Origin: Saposhnikovia divaricata
Lineage: Eukaryota; Streptophyta; Magnoliopsida; Apiales; Apiaceae
NCBI GenBank assembly: GCA_036435485.1
Contig: CM071595.1
Span: 106,384,580 to 106,448,579, forward strand
Direction: 5' to 3'
Length of the DNA stretch: 64,000 bases
In this document: positions 35,953 through 48,700 of the stretch, in pieces
How the letters are laid out: each line of letters starts with the position of its first letter
How positions within the stretch are numbered: position 1 is the stretch's first letter
The notes under the pieces: model-generated
The model's input: the letters and a program-made list of their open reading frames with translations, nothing else
Databases searched by the model: none
Told to the model about the DNA's origin: nothing
Made by a program: the position numbers and the translations under genes

Positions 35953-38900
35953 TCAACTATTTGATGCTTCTTTTCCTTTACCACTTCCATGATGAAATTT
36001 ACCAACTCTGTCACCCTTAATTCTGCTCCCAGTCTGTTTATCTCCCCCGGTCTGTTGTTGTTGTTGTTGTTTCTGAATTGTCTTTATCTCCCCCTTTTTG
36101 ACATCAGCAACATTAATACCAAGAGATTCAGTAACAAAACAAATAAGATTCATCAGAACTGCTTGATTGTCCATAATAGTGACTTGGTTATCTTCAAGAA
36201 TTTGAAGTCTCGATTGAATATCACTTTGAGATTTCTGAATGTTTCGATGAATTTCAGAATTGACTTCAATGTTTGAAGTGCTTGTTGTATCTTCAGATTC
36301 AGATGCAGAAAGAACCTTATCTTCAAGTATTGTAGAAGAAGTTGCCTGTATAGAATGATATTCAAGTAATAATACTTGAGTAGAAGTACAAACATCTTCA
36401 TCTTTCTGATCTGGAGCTGAAGTATGATCATCCTGTCCTTCACCAGTATTCTGTGTACCAACATCTACAAATCCTGACTCCTCCTTAGATTGATCGGATA
36501 CTGTTGATGTCTCAATTCTAGCTGATATTGGAAGTACATATAAAGGAATACTAGGATTATTAGAAATATCTTCTGGTACTGGTTGAGTAGAAGTTTGTCT
36601 TAGCCTTTCACCTCTTCTGTTGATGATACCTGCAAGCCTTTCTTTCTGTTTCTGAGCTTTAACTTTTGGCTTTGCATTGTGATGTGCTAAGTCATTCTTC
36701 TCATACATCTTGATAAAAGAATAAGTACCAGCATCCATACCAAGATTTTCAGACCAAGATTCAGGAAAAACCTGATCCCAGAAATCAAACGATGGTGGTT
36801 TCCTAACTTTCTCTCTCTCACTATGGAGTTGATCATCCATACCCTCATTCTCACTTTGACTATCTAAAGTCAACACTCTTTTTACCTCTCCTTTTGCCTG
36901 GTCAGGAGCCAGCCTCTCTCTATGTGTGGATCTATGTCCATCTTTTCAAGTGTATCACTCAAATTTGGATAAGTGCTCTCATGACCTATAGAAGAATAGG
37001 GGTTAGAAGAAGTTTTTATACCTGAACTCACATGGAGAGAGGGTTCCTCATATGGCATGGGGCTTGAGGTTTTCTCCAAGGAGTGAGCTGCTATAGTCTC
37101 TGAACCCTTACAAACATCTACTTTCTTTACAGAAACTACAGGCTCCAGTATACCACTTCCAGGTTTTACACTAGACTCTGATGTCTTCAGTAATACTTCA
37201 TTAGACACCTTAGCTAGCATGTCACCGTCTTTAAGTGTTGGTTGCTGAGACACACCCTCAAGGTGGATAGACTCTGAAAGAACAATATTGGTTTGATCTT
37301 CAGAAAAATCAATCAAAGTCATTCCTCCCATATCATAGGATTTCTCACTTGCAATTTCAGTCATCACAGAAGAACTTCCAGCATCATCAATCACAGTTCC
37401 TGAGTCATCCAACCTCTGACTAGATGGTTCTTGTGTTGCAGTGACTGTGATATGATCTATTCTACTATTCACCACTGGTGTAATAGTATCTTCTGTTGAC
37501 TGCTTCCCTCTATCAACTACCTCCTCTTGTTCACCTTGAGCTGAAGCATCTTCAACAATGACATCCTTGTCAAATAGATATGCATGAAGTTATTGAAGTA
37601 CAACATGCTTAGGAAGTCCAAATTTCTTGTGTAATTCCTTTCTGACTGATACATAGAAGTACGTCTTCATTAAATCAAGTCTTTGATGTAACAGTCCATA
37701 TTCTTCAGGAAATGAAAGTTTAGGAACTCTTTTAGTTAGAAAATCTAGAACAGGCCGGAAAAGCTTCACTTGTAAAGAAATAAGTTCCATAACCAGTCTG
37801 TATGTTAATGTTGTTTCCCATGAAGAATCAAGATCCAGATCTCTATTGTCAGATACTGACTTGGATATAGCATTATTTGTAGAGACCTACATAATGTTAG
37901 TTGGACTTGACACTCTGTGTGTAGGTGACAAATGAATATTTCTCCTTGTTCTCCTAGTATAGTGAGCAACAGATTTGTCTTGAGAAGACTCTAAAGGTGT
38001 AGACACAGAAGTGATCTTGGGATGAGATCTTTTTTCAATAGACACGGTCTTTTGAGAGACAGTATCCAGTAACTGTTTTCCCTTTTTAAGAACTACAGCC
38101 TTTTGGGAGACTGCAGCCTGGCTGTTACTAGATGTTCCATCTCTTTGTCCTATCTTAGAAAGTTGAATTTCAGCCTTCAATTCAGCTCTCTCAGCAAGAG
38201 ATGTATTATCATCATCTTCACTAGAACTACTACTTGAAATGACAAATCTTCTCTTCCTTACAACTGATGTCTTTTGTGAAACACCAGAGGTTGGCTTCTT
38301 TGAAACAATAGGCTGTGGATCAAAATTTGGTTCTAGACTTGTTTCAGAGACTATAATGTTTTTGGCTACTTGGGTAGACACAGGGGGGTTCTCCTCCAAT
38401 TGAGATTCCTGAGTCATTTCACCACCAAAGAAAGAAGAATTATAGATAGTAGGAAGATGAGTTCTTAGAAGTACCTGAACATGATTTGGATAGTGTAATG
38501 CAGGTATTTCATCTAGATTCTTTTCACTGTCCTTCTTTGTAATGTCAGAGAAAATTCTCTTTTGTTGTACATAAGAAGAAACATAATATTCTCTACCAAA
38601 TCTAGCTTCAACATCAGGAATGAAATGGTTAATAAATAGTTGCATGAATCTATGATAATAAACCATATTCCTGTCATGATCACTTGACCCAAGTTTAATA
38701 CACATCTGATTTAAAATAATGTGACCAAAATTAATTACTCTGTCATAAAGCAAGCCATATGCAATATGTGATGTAACAGTAGTAATTTGTTGAAAAGAAC
38801 TACATTTACCAGTAAAACATTTAGCAATTTGATTAAAGAAGAAAGACCATTCTTTCCTAAGAAAAGATCTATTTAACTGGCTCATGTTATCTAGAGGTCC

Positions 38901-39299
38901 ATCATAACCTAATTTAGATAACATAGTTCTCACATCATCATCAGATGGTACATTCTCAAAATACGTACTAACAGGTAAGCGAAGTACTGAATTAACAACA
39001 AATTCAGTAAGATCAAATGAGTCTTGTCCTAATGGTAGAACAATCTTACCTGACTGACTCTGAGTAGAGTCAATTACCTCAGCATTCTCCCAAGCTTGTG
39101 AAACAGCTACTTGATTAATTTGTGGAGATGCTGTCAAGGCATAGCTTAATGGTCCTTTCGCCATAAAGTCCATTATCGGGTGAAAATCAGTTGACACCCC
39201 TTCCTTATTGGTGATAGCTGCAACATGATTGTTCATCATAAAATCAAAGTCACCAAACTTGAAAGCTACTGATTTGGGTAGTCTTCTTTGAGTTGCCAT
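35953..39299 (-). pseudogene. Env-position ORF of Copia-1, broken
   Basis: The reading starts MATQRRLPKS at 39299. In-frame stops stand at 37887-37889 and 37590-37592, and a frameshift at about 36877-36882, giving fragments of 470, 66, 197 and 307 codons. The N-terminal part shares LRKEWSFFF, a YGLLYD/FG block and VYYHRFMQLFIN with the intact ORF of Copia-2 (51585-55133), so they are homologous. Near the end a coiled coil (LEDNQ) runs into DVKKGE, also shared. This copy ends about 50 residues later, while the Copia-2 protein goes on for some 450 more. No signal peptide or membrane span is visible, so env describes position only. Confidence 0.75.
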
Positions 39300-39966
39300 T
39301 TTGATCTAAAAAGAACTTAAGAAATCTTTGAAATTGATTATTGATTTTGAGAACTCGAGAGTGTTTTTGCTTTAAAGAATGAAATTAGAGAAAGCAATTA
39401 CACGATTAGAGTGTCAAAATAATTATATTTCAAAAATCCTTCAGACTCATTATCCCACGTTGACACGTAGGTTGACAGGTGTCAGTCCCTGAAAAATGCA
39501 GTTACCTACGACTTTTGGAAAATAAAATCCAAAAATAATTTCAAGTAAATAAGTCAGGGTAAAATCAAGATAAAAATCAATACTGATCAGCTTTCTTTTC
39601 CTGATGTGATCTTCTCATCAGGATAATCACACGATTCAATGTGATTTCTGAATAAAAAGAATTACTAATCCTGATGTGAACACACTTGTATTCTTAATCA
39701 ATATCATCCTGATTCCAGAGACTAAATGAAGTTTCCACATGGCATTTTCTTTTACCTGTAAAAGAAATAAATAAAATATGAACAAAATCAATTGGTTAAA
39801 TTCATTCAATATTTCTTGAAAATACAAGAAATATAGTCACACATAACTATGACTGTCTGCATTGATATTTCCCAAACGACTGTTCAGCTTCTCATGTCTT
39901 TCTATAAAAGAAACCGACGTCTTATGCCATTCTCCAAAACCTTTTCATTCTTTTCTCTTTTCCATC
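39300..39966. promoter_or_regulatory. Divergent promoter region of Copia-1
   Basis: This 667 bp lies between two start codons pointing apart: the env-position ORF (39299, leftward) and the antisense ORF (39967, rightward). Rightward TATA box TCTATAAAAG at 39901-39910, 57 bp before the ATG. Leftward, ATATAAT on the minus strand at about 39422-39430 could serve the env-position ORF. TCCTGAT/ATCAGGA words occur at about 39597, 39615, 39667 and 39705. Confidence 0.5.
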
Positions 39967-40257
39967 ATGACTTCCAACCCAAATCTTCATATGAACCCTA
40001 GCTTTTGGTTCATTACCACTGAGAAGTTCTTTACTCTTGATGATCAGGAGCAAGTAAACTATCTTTTAGAAAAGATGACTTTTCTCATTGAATCAGATAT
40101 GGTTGGTCTTAACCCAGATAATTTCCACGAATCTCCTATAAAACATCTACCAGTTGGATACAATCCTCCTCTAATCTCTTCACACCATGAGGATGAAGAA
40201 TTTGGTGAAGAGTCTGAGGTTGATCTTGATGGAGATGCTATTTATCTTCTTCAATAA
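39967..40257 (+). CDS. Antisense small gene of Copia-1 (96 residues, unknown function)
   Basis: Read on the strand opposite to gag-pol. It starts MTSNPNLHMNPSFWF; an upstream in-frame ATG at 39862 precedes the TATA box and is unlikely to be used. The protein is acidic, with C-terminal HHEDEEFGEESEVDLDGDA and no membrane span. TATA box 57 bp upstream, and TTGTA (40413) and AATGAAAA (40449) downstream, make a complete plant-like transcription unit. The frame is unbroken although the neighbouring env-position ORF and pol are damaged. Copia-2 has a small gene at the same place and orientation (55670-55927), with perhaps faint similarity over ~28 residues. I do not recognise the family. Confidence 0.55.
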   Translation: MTSNPNLHMNPSFWFITTEKFFTLDDQEQVNYLLEKMTFLIESDMVGLNPDNFHESPIKHLPVGYNPPLISSHHEDEEFGEESEVDLDGDAIYLLQ

Positions 40258-40412
40258 GCATGAAGATGAGTCAGCTGCTTTCATTCAAGTCGCCCAGACA
40301 AGAAATCCAATCTTGAGATGCTCCTTGTCCTGAAGTCGATTGTTGAGGATTGAAGCAGTAACAGCTTTAGACAAGAATAGAATTATCAGTAGTAGTTAGA
40401 CAAAAAGAAGAA

Positions 40413-40456
40413 TTGTATTTCATTTTCATGTATGTAATGTTTTTTATTAATGAAAA
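40413..40456 (+). terminator. Candidate polyadenylation signals of the antisense gene (Copia-1)
   Basis: TTGTA at 40413-40417 (far-upstream type) and AATGAAAA at 40449-40456 (near-upstream type), followed by a T-rich stretch, about 160-200 bp after the stop codon. Confidence 0.45.
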
Positions 40457-40856
40457 TACAAGTTTTCTTAATATCTACTTGTCTATCGTTGTTTATTGAC
40501 TGACATGAATAATGATATAAATTATCAGTATGCATGTAATAAAACTTGCTAACATAGACTTAACAAAACTCAGAATTGAACCACTAAATAACATGAACTT
40601 CAGAATTTGAAACAGTAAGACACACAAATTTCACAATCCTGATACTGACGATACAATCCTGATGTCAATACTGATGACGTCAGCATACTGATAGCAATCC
40701 TGATCCTGATGTTTTATTAATAAGTCTATCATACTGAAATTTATCAAGATAAAATGTTACAGCTTAAGCATTTAACAATCAAGTATAGATCCTGACAAAA
40801 TATCAAGTCTATAAGCTGAAACAACATACCTTGCTACTTATGCATATGTTAAAGGT

Positions 40857-41242
40857 CTAAAAATTTAACATTCCTAACTCACTAACCAATCTAATTAATG
40901 TAGCCTCATCAAGTGGTTTAGTTAGAATATCTGCAAGCTATTTGTCAGTAGGAACAAAATGAAGTTCCACAGTACCATTTTCAATATGTTCTCTAATAAA
41001 ATGATACCTGACATCAATGTGCTTAGTCCTTGAGTGTTGAACTGGATTTTCTGCAATTTTGATAGCACTAGTATTATCACAAAACATAGGAATATTACTA
41101 AGTGTCATACCATAATCCATCAACTGATTTCTTATCCAAAGGAGTTGAGCACAACAACTACCTGCTGCAATGTATTCAGCTTCTGCAGTTGAGGTTGAAA
41201 CTGATTGCTACTTCTTGCTTGCCCAAGAAATCAATCTGTTTC
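40857..41242 (-). pseudogene. Copia-1 pol, RNase H C-terminal end (truncated, two stops)
   Basis: On the minus strand it reads SVSTSTAEAEYIAAGSCCAQ, FCDNTSAIKIAENPVQHS and TKHIDVRYHFIREHIENG, the copia RNase H end, closing at TAG 40857-40859. In-frame stops at 41208-41210 and 40938-40940 make it non-functional. Its upstream side is cut by gypsy element C at 41243. Between this and the antisense gene, 40460-40856 holds no gene but several TCCTGAT words. Confidence 0.9.
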
Positions 41243-43477
41243 TGTAACACCCCCAGATCCGGGGTCCGGGATCCGGTGGTTACGGTTTCCAATTCTGTGC
41301 ACAACAATTGAACTTTCCTTAACATAAAATAAATTACGTCTCTATGACCCAACACAACAATATAAAACACACCCGTTATAGTCCCAGAGATGAAATCAGA
41401 GTAACAATCAAATTTTTATTAATCACATTATGAGTTCTTACAATCCAAAAGAATTTCAATATAAATACATACTCTTTGCCATCCATTTACATAAGTCATA
41501 CTAGACCATATTCTTGGTACTGAAAGAATAAATATATCCTACCAATAGCTTCTTCTTCAGCTCTGGTAGTCTCATCGTCCTCACCAGCGTAGAGTGCGCC
41601 TTGTGCGAGTCATCTGGTCTAGCTGTTGTTATGATATAATAATAAAGCAAGGGTGAGCAATAGCCCACCAACAATAATATATAACTGAACGATAATTTAT
41701 AACAGTTCAAAAGTATCTTTCAAACCATATGCCATGCATTTACGGAAATGATGCCAGTATAATATGAACGATGAAGTTACAAGGTAACTTAAAGTATTTG
41801 TTTGTAGAAATATCTGCTACATCAAAAGTAAGCGTGATATTCTCATTGTCATTAAAAAGAGGAACTTGCATGAAAAGGTTGCAATTCCAGTTTTGAACAC
41901 TTTTCCAGCTCTGCCAACAGTAATCATGTTGCAGGAAATAAATAAGTTTGGATGATGAACCAATGATGGAGTATTCACCGCGCCCGCTGTTCCAATCTTG
42001 ATGATCAGTCGAGATCGTACAACTCAAATTAGATTTACTACCGGTAGAAGGAAGAACTGACGGCTTTACTTGTATACCGCCTTACTAGCTCTCCCCGGCC
42101 AACGGTTGGGCCAAAGGGGATGGACCGGCGCTACTCGGCCTCTTACACGACTCCTAGTTCAAATAGAATTCATGATTCTGAATGTAACGTTCGTCCCCCT
42201 TTCCCCAAGTATAATACTTGTTGATAAGACTCTACAAAGTAGTCGTATCTAGTTGGAAAGGAAAATTTACCAATAACTTCCAAGCTATTGCTTGGTAACG
42301 AATATCAACTTGTTCCAACAATCTTACCCCTAGAAAGATGAGAAGGTAAACAATGACTTAATAAGTCCATAGCACCCGAGTTGCGAGTGAAGAGAATACT
42401 TTATTGACCGGGAAGTCGACCAGATAAATAACATTTTCCAAGAAAGGTTCCCTTATTATTAGGGAGATAGACTCAAAGAAGAATGATGTCTGAGAACCTT
42501 TCTTGATATATGATTAATAATAATATGACTCCGAAATATTTTCTGTAATAATCGAAGAAGATAAACCTTATCGAGGTTATTCTAAGTATGGAATAAATAT
42601 TCAGAGAATATTTATTGAATTAAAATATTTTACAGAATATTTAGGAATATGAAAGAATATCTTTAATCAGAGTATTTCTCAAATAATCCTTGAAGAAATA
42701 TTGAGAGAATATTTATTGCATAATTAAATATTCAAATGAATATTCAAAATAATATTCATTAATTAATAAGACCTGAAAGGAATATTTAAGACAATATTCA
42801 TAATTAATTATGAATTTAAATGAATATTCAAAAGTAATATTCATTTAATGAATAATATTCTAAATGAATATCAAGTAATATTCATTTAGTAATCCAAGCC
42901 CTAAAGGAATATTCGAGATAATATTCGATAAATAAATCAGGCTTCAGATGAATATTTAAAATAATATTCATCAAGTAATTAATATCTTAAATGAATTTCA
43001 AAAGTAATATTTATTTAATAAAATAATATTCTAAATGAATATCCAAATAATATTCATTTAGTAGTCTCATCTTGAGAAGAATATTCGAAATAATAATCGA
43101 TAAATAATTCGACTCTGAATGAATATAGAAAAATAATATTATTCGTCGAATAGTTACGTTCAAATAATTATTTGAAGTAAGGATCGTTAAATAAATATTC
43201 TCGAACGAATATTCAAATAATATTCGTCGCCCGAATAATGGAAAAAATATTTACTTAGATATTTTCTTTCGAGGTAATCTCGATATGTCAAGAAATATTG
43301 ACTCCCGGTCTATGTTTGATGAATAAGATGTATACACCCTTCTCTGAGGGCCTTACAATATCCGGCTTATAATTGATACGATAGCTATCTAATTTATAAG
43401 CCAATAACCATCAGGGAACAAGCATAATGATATAACTTGAAAGTAGGCATACATGCTATGGCATATGTATAACAGAA

Positions 43478-43480
<3 letters not shown>

Positions 43481-43522
<42 letters not shown>
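43481..43522. repeat. (AT)n microsatellite, about 21 units
   Basis: An uninterrupted AT run in LTR C. The same site in LTR A (about 2334-2345) has only about six units, so it grew after the two copies separated or varies within the family. Confidence 0.95.
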
Positions 43523-43526
<4 letters not shown>

Positions 43527-45640
43527 TCAATCACAACAACAGCCTACAAGAAGGGAATTGAAACTTGCCTGGTAGTCGAGTACGATAAGGGGTAGTGGTA
43601 GCGGGTCCCGGTTCCGCTTGGTGATCTATAATTAGCCAAGTCATTCGGGATTAATCACTTAACATATTAAAAGTTAAGTTATACTTAAATCGAAACACGT
43701 TCTCGAGTTATCTCGTTATACCCCTTTTAGTGGATTCCTTTTTATCACTGATCCGACCCGACATTCGTTCGTTAATACGACATGTCACTGTACTTATACT
43801 TGGGACATACTTAAGTCATACGAGTTCTAAGGTTGATCGTTACAAACCAATATTATACTTCGAGTTTTATCGCCCGTTTTCTAAGTGTTTTACCGAAGTT
43901 ATAAAAGAGTCGTCTTTTAAGGGTTCGTTCGCGTTTAACCTCGACTTGAACATTTTTAATAAATCGAAAAATGATCCTTTTGACATACGGTTTTCTTTTA
44001 CACCTTCCTTTTTACCTCTAGTATTTATTTACCAAGATTCGCCATGTCGTTACATAGTTTACGAGGGTTCAATTTCAGTTACGAACTTTCGTTTACGGAT
44101 TCGAACTACTTTTAGTAAATCGGTCATGAATCCTAAACCGTAAGTCTGTTTCACATGATCTTTATATCAAAACGAAGCTTAGAACATTACCTATCCTATC
44201 ATGGCAGATAAAGCTTCTGGACAGTAGGTTTTTGACACGGAAAATGGCATACAAAACATGGTATTGTAAAATCGGGCATTATAACGGCTGTAAATCGAAT
44301 ATCTACAAATTTCAAATCTTCCCATGAACATGGTATCCATTCCAGACAACATATACATGATTTATATACATGAACTGAGGCCAAGCAATGCCTTTCCGTT
44401 CATCTAACTATTTTCATCATTTATCCAAGATCCATACATAATCATGCTTATAATCTTAACATAATCATAACTAAGCTATATCTATCATAAACATGCTTAA
44501 AACTCAAAGTAGATCTAGGGTTTTCAAGTCTATACCTTCCTTGTAGTATGTACTAGCCTCACAAAGCTTGGTATTGCCCTTGGATAGCCTTAACTTAGCT
44601 AGGATCAACCATGAAAACAAGAAAAACAAAGATTAGTACATGATGAACACTATTCACCCTCCTCTTGTTTGATTTTTTTCGAAAATGGAAACAAAGGAAT
44701 TTGGAGCTAAGATTTTGAGGAGATAAGTTTTATGAAATATAAGACTCACCTTAAAAATTTCAAGAACAAACAATGGTTGGAAGTTGGATTTTGATTTTGG
44801 ATTTAGAGCATAAGCCGAATGGTATGTTTCAAGAGAATGGTGGAGTTGTTTTGTGTTTTTGCTTGACTAACCTCTTGCTCCCATCTTGAATTATTGAGAT
44901 ATTATCTCATAAAGTAGCTTTATTAAAGCTAGTATGTCATGCATGAGGTAATTTCAAGAGACAAGTGTTGGTTTTTAGTGGATGGATGATGGAATGAACT
45001 AAGTACTTGGTTTTGATTCTAAGTGTGCTAGTTGCTTAAGTAACTACTTGGTTGCTAGATATTTTCTACTAGCACATGCATGCATCTTGATTCCCGGCTT
45101 GTTTCTGTGTTCGGTTATTGCTCATTTCATTGATCGTTCGGACGAATAACTAAGTAGTTTCACCTCTAGGGTTTACCGGAAAATTTCTCGATATTCATAA
45201 TACCTTCCCCAATCCTTAATATAATCCTCGTGATGACCATGTAGGATATTTAATCTCGATACGAACTTAATCCGTAATCTAGGATTCGTTCGCTTTATTG
45301 ATTAATCTCGTTATAACGTTTTAGCGGTTTCTAGAACGCTTGTTTCACTGCCTCAGTGGTTTCCTACCTTCATTCTTAAATCAAATATAATAACATCCCA
45401 AAATATCAAATCCTCAAAGTTAATATCTCAATTCTTGGATTATAATAATATTTAATCCACTGTCCGGTCAAATATTATACCGAAAAAGAATTTGGAATTT
45501 CTGAATTCCTATCGTCTCTGCATTCACTTATTTCCTCCGCGTATTACTAATATGACTTCGAAACATCCATATCACGTCCCGTACATAGGGTGGCGTGAAA
45601 AGTTTTCCAACTTACAAAATCACTATTCATCCACCAAATT

Positions 45641-45733
45641 ACTATGCACGTACAGGAAACACTATGCACGTACGGGAAACACTATGCACGTATGGGAAAC
45701 ATTATGCACGTACGGGAAACACTATGCACGTAC
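45641..45733. repeat. 20 bp tandem repeat, 4.6 copies
   Basis: ACTATGCACGTACGGGAAAC repeats at exactly 20 bp steps from 45641, 45661, 45681, 45701 and 45721 (partial), with single-base changes. Each unit carries GCACGTAC with an ACGT core. The corresponding part of LTR A shows no array. Confidence 0.95.
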
Positions 45734-48700
45734 TCATTTCCCTTCAAGGATCCATTAGCTCCTTCCTGGATGGTAGATTATTCTTATCTAGGTCCTCAAC
45801 CATCGAATTACTCTATTCTGACAATATACCAATGCATCAGGATCATTGTCCAAAGCAATATCCATTCATTACAATCATTGTTCCTTGAAACCACCATTCA
45901 TTAGAGCTGGTGACCTTGTTGTCGGAATCATTGTTCCTCATTTTATCATTACTTAATAAAAAGTTTTAATTATATCCAAAATTTGGGGTTCTTACAGTCT
46001 CCCCTCCTTAAAAGGATTCCGTCCCGGAATCAGGTAGGAAGCAAAGAGTCGTTTGCCTGTCGTTCACTTTTTAGCTTCCCGGTCAATTCTTAGTCGTTCT
46101 ACCCTTCCTAAGCACATCTTCTAGTGCTACAATCCATACTGTATCCTTTTTCCATCAACGTTGCTACTTTTCGTACAACTCACTATCCGGGTTATACTCT
46201 TACTCAGTCTTATCCTTATTGATACCTGCAGTAGCATTGGTATCACTATCACCCTACGAATTCGGAGGTAACCTCGCTCGTACTGTGCATTTCCTGATTG
46301 CTTTAATCTTCGCAATCTCGATCAATATAGAGAAGTGGAAAGATTTATTGAGAGATCACTATGATCAATTGAACATTTGTTATATTGCATAGTTAGTACA
46401 GAAGGGGGCCAGCCTTTAGTACTTGACAAGCAATTAAACAAGTCATGGTATTCCACTTAGACTTCTATCACATAGACAGATAGTCACGTAGCAGTACCTC
46501 CCCTCCTAAAAGGGTTGTTCTTCTCAATTCATAAAGAAGATGAATAAGAGAGAAGAAGAGAAAAGAGTTCTAAAGGATTATAGAAAGCTTTCATGATTGT
46601 AGAATATCATACTCAGAATTTACCTCTGAACTACAGAGGTTTATCAAAGAAGAAATTAATCATAATTATATCCAATACTATTTGATCGCAATCTCACGTG
46701 TCCACATATCTTGCTGCTTTGTCCATTATTCTATGGACAAATACTCTTGTTCAATCTTAGCGATACTCACATTCGGGAAATCCTTCAACCTTTCAGGTTA
46801 AATCTTAGATTTCTCACTTGACATCATTATTACTGACATCCCATATCATGTTACTAGCTTTTTCATAATTATAATATTGACACTATCAGGTTGTCATCCT
46901 GAGAATTCATTAGAAAACCCATTCATAACATTCCTTGCTTCTCATTCCATAGTTGCTTTCCCAGCCTTTTCTTTATCAATCACATCCTTCTTATTATTTG
47001 ATTCTTACTCATTTCTATTATTTACTTTCACCTTCACCTCTTTATTGAGACACCTTTTTGCACTTGGTACCTTCTTATCGGTATTCCGTCACATTTATTC
47101 TATAATCATCACGTTATTCCAATTTAAACTTTCCGAAATGAATCTGGCCCGATCCCTTTAACTTAGATTCATATAATCTACTTCTGCCAACCTTGTTTCT
47201 CATCACTTGTTCTTTTCTATCCGTGGTTTTCCACAGGTTGTCTTTCGTAAGTCAGACCAGGTCGTATATCTACCGGCTCATGCTCTTATCATCTATCGAG
47301 CATCTGCATTTTACTAGCGTAGCCTGGCTACATGAAAACCCGTTATGACCGTGCTATAAGTTTTGGGGGTAAGGCTGGCTCGAATACCGCCGTCCGAACA
47401 CTTTTAAACTCTCAGGTGGCCCAATAAGTCTCGGGCTCAACCGCCCTTCCCTCCAAGTCTCATTAATTCTTTCCATGGGAATATCTTTAACATCATGAAT
47501 CATCAACCTCATATTCTCTATCTTGTTTGCGTAGAAGTACACTAACATAAACTTGTTTGTCATTCATCAACATGCCATTTAGTTAATCAATGGCAGCACT
47601 TTCTTTATCTTTACATTGTCATCTACTTTCTTAGAAGAATCACCATCGCTTGTTGTTTACGTAGTGCATTAATAGCTAATCCTACGGGTTTCAATTCCTT
47701 TAGGGAGACAAAGTAATCACTATTCCTTATCCATAAGGAACACTTCCTGAACTTGATGTAGATATTACATGAAGTAGATACAATTGCAGAAGAGTTTCAA
47801 GCATCGCCGCTATGTCAGGTTGATGAAACTATCACTCATGCAGCTTCCATAAAAGACTGGAAACTTAACGGTTTACTTCGTTAATTTTGTATCATGGTCC
47901 TGGTCTGCCTCAAAACGGGACCTTCTAAGGTACGTAATATGCTTAAGACTCCATCTGGAATCGAATCTTTACTTAAACTATTATTACCTTCGATTCTTGC
48001 ACAATCATCAAAAGGAATGTAACTTCCTCCACTCCAATATGACCTTCAAGGTCGTTCCAAATATCATTTTGTTTCTTCGGTATGAACATTTATAATTATT
48101 CCTTTATACTTAGACTGTCGGCCACCTCATTGGCCTTTCCTGATAATAATAATTTCTGGTAATCCTTGTTCTCTGGATATATTCCAATTCAAACATTTCT
48201 ACCTCATTCTCATCATTGTTGGGTGAAAGCATGCTCCCTTAAGCTCTGCTGATGGAGAAAAATATATTTATCAGTCTTTCTCCATAAGTCATTGCTTCCA
48301 CCTACCCGTGGGAACTTTATCACGTTTATTCCCAATCCAACTTAGGATACTTCTTTTCTTAGTTCTTTCCTTATCTTAGGATAATCTCAACCTTTATAGG
48401 TTCAATCCATACTTCCTCAGGGTTTCATACATGCCTCATCTGGCATTATTGTTACTATGTCATACATTCCTTACCAAACTTCCATTTTGAAGTTCGGAAT
48501 ATTACCTTTTTCCTTGTAAAGTTTCATAGGTCATCCTCATCCTTCCTCCTGTATTTTCTGGGTACAGGGTATATCAAAATGTCATTGATCAATACTCTAA
48601 TAATTCTATCTATGTTCTTTCCAGAACTCTTTTTAATAATCCTTACCGGTCATTGTTGCCTTAGCAAGTCCAGCTCATATCATCTGAAGTCATAATGTCG

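Larger units (their letters stand above)
35036..41242 (-). mobile_element. Copia-1: SIRE-like Ty1/copia element, 3' part
   Basis: A minus-oriented copia element. In its own order (right to left) one sees the RNase H end of pol, an antisense small gene, a broken env-position ORF and the 3' LTR. Extra ORFs between pol and the 3' LTR are typical of the SIRE/Maximus lineage. It is cut at 41242 by gypsy element C; gag, most of pol and the 5' LTR lie outside the window. CTAGG at 35031-35035 is the presumed target copy. The short word TCCTGA(T)/(A)TCAGGA is strikingly common in its LTR and around the antisense gene. Confidence 0.88.
41243..45996 (-). mobile_element. 3' LTR of gypsy element C (4,754 bp)
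   Basis: It starts TGTAACACCCCCAGATCCGG and ends GGGTTCTTACA, directly followed by the polypurine tract (45997-46015, minus sense). It is inserted in the RNase H of Copia-1; GTTTC at 41238-41242 is the expected target copy. It is closely related to LTR A (86-4623), sharing for instance most of 41740-42030 with 600-880. It is longer because of an (AT)n run and a 20 bp repeat array that LTR A lacks or has shorter. Palindrome array at about 42590-43240. Confidence 0.9.

Noticed and set aside
45492..45904. Three frames of 86-97 codons with repeated CTYGKHYAR
   Set aside because: Translation of the 20 bp tandem repeat in LTR C.
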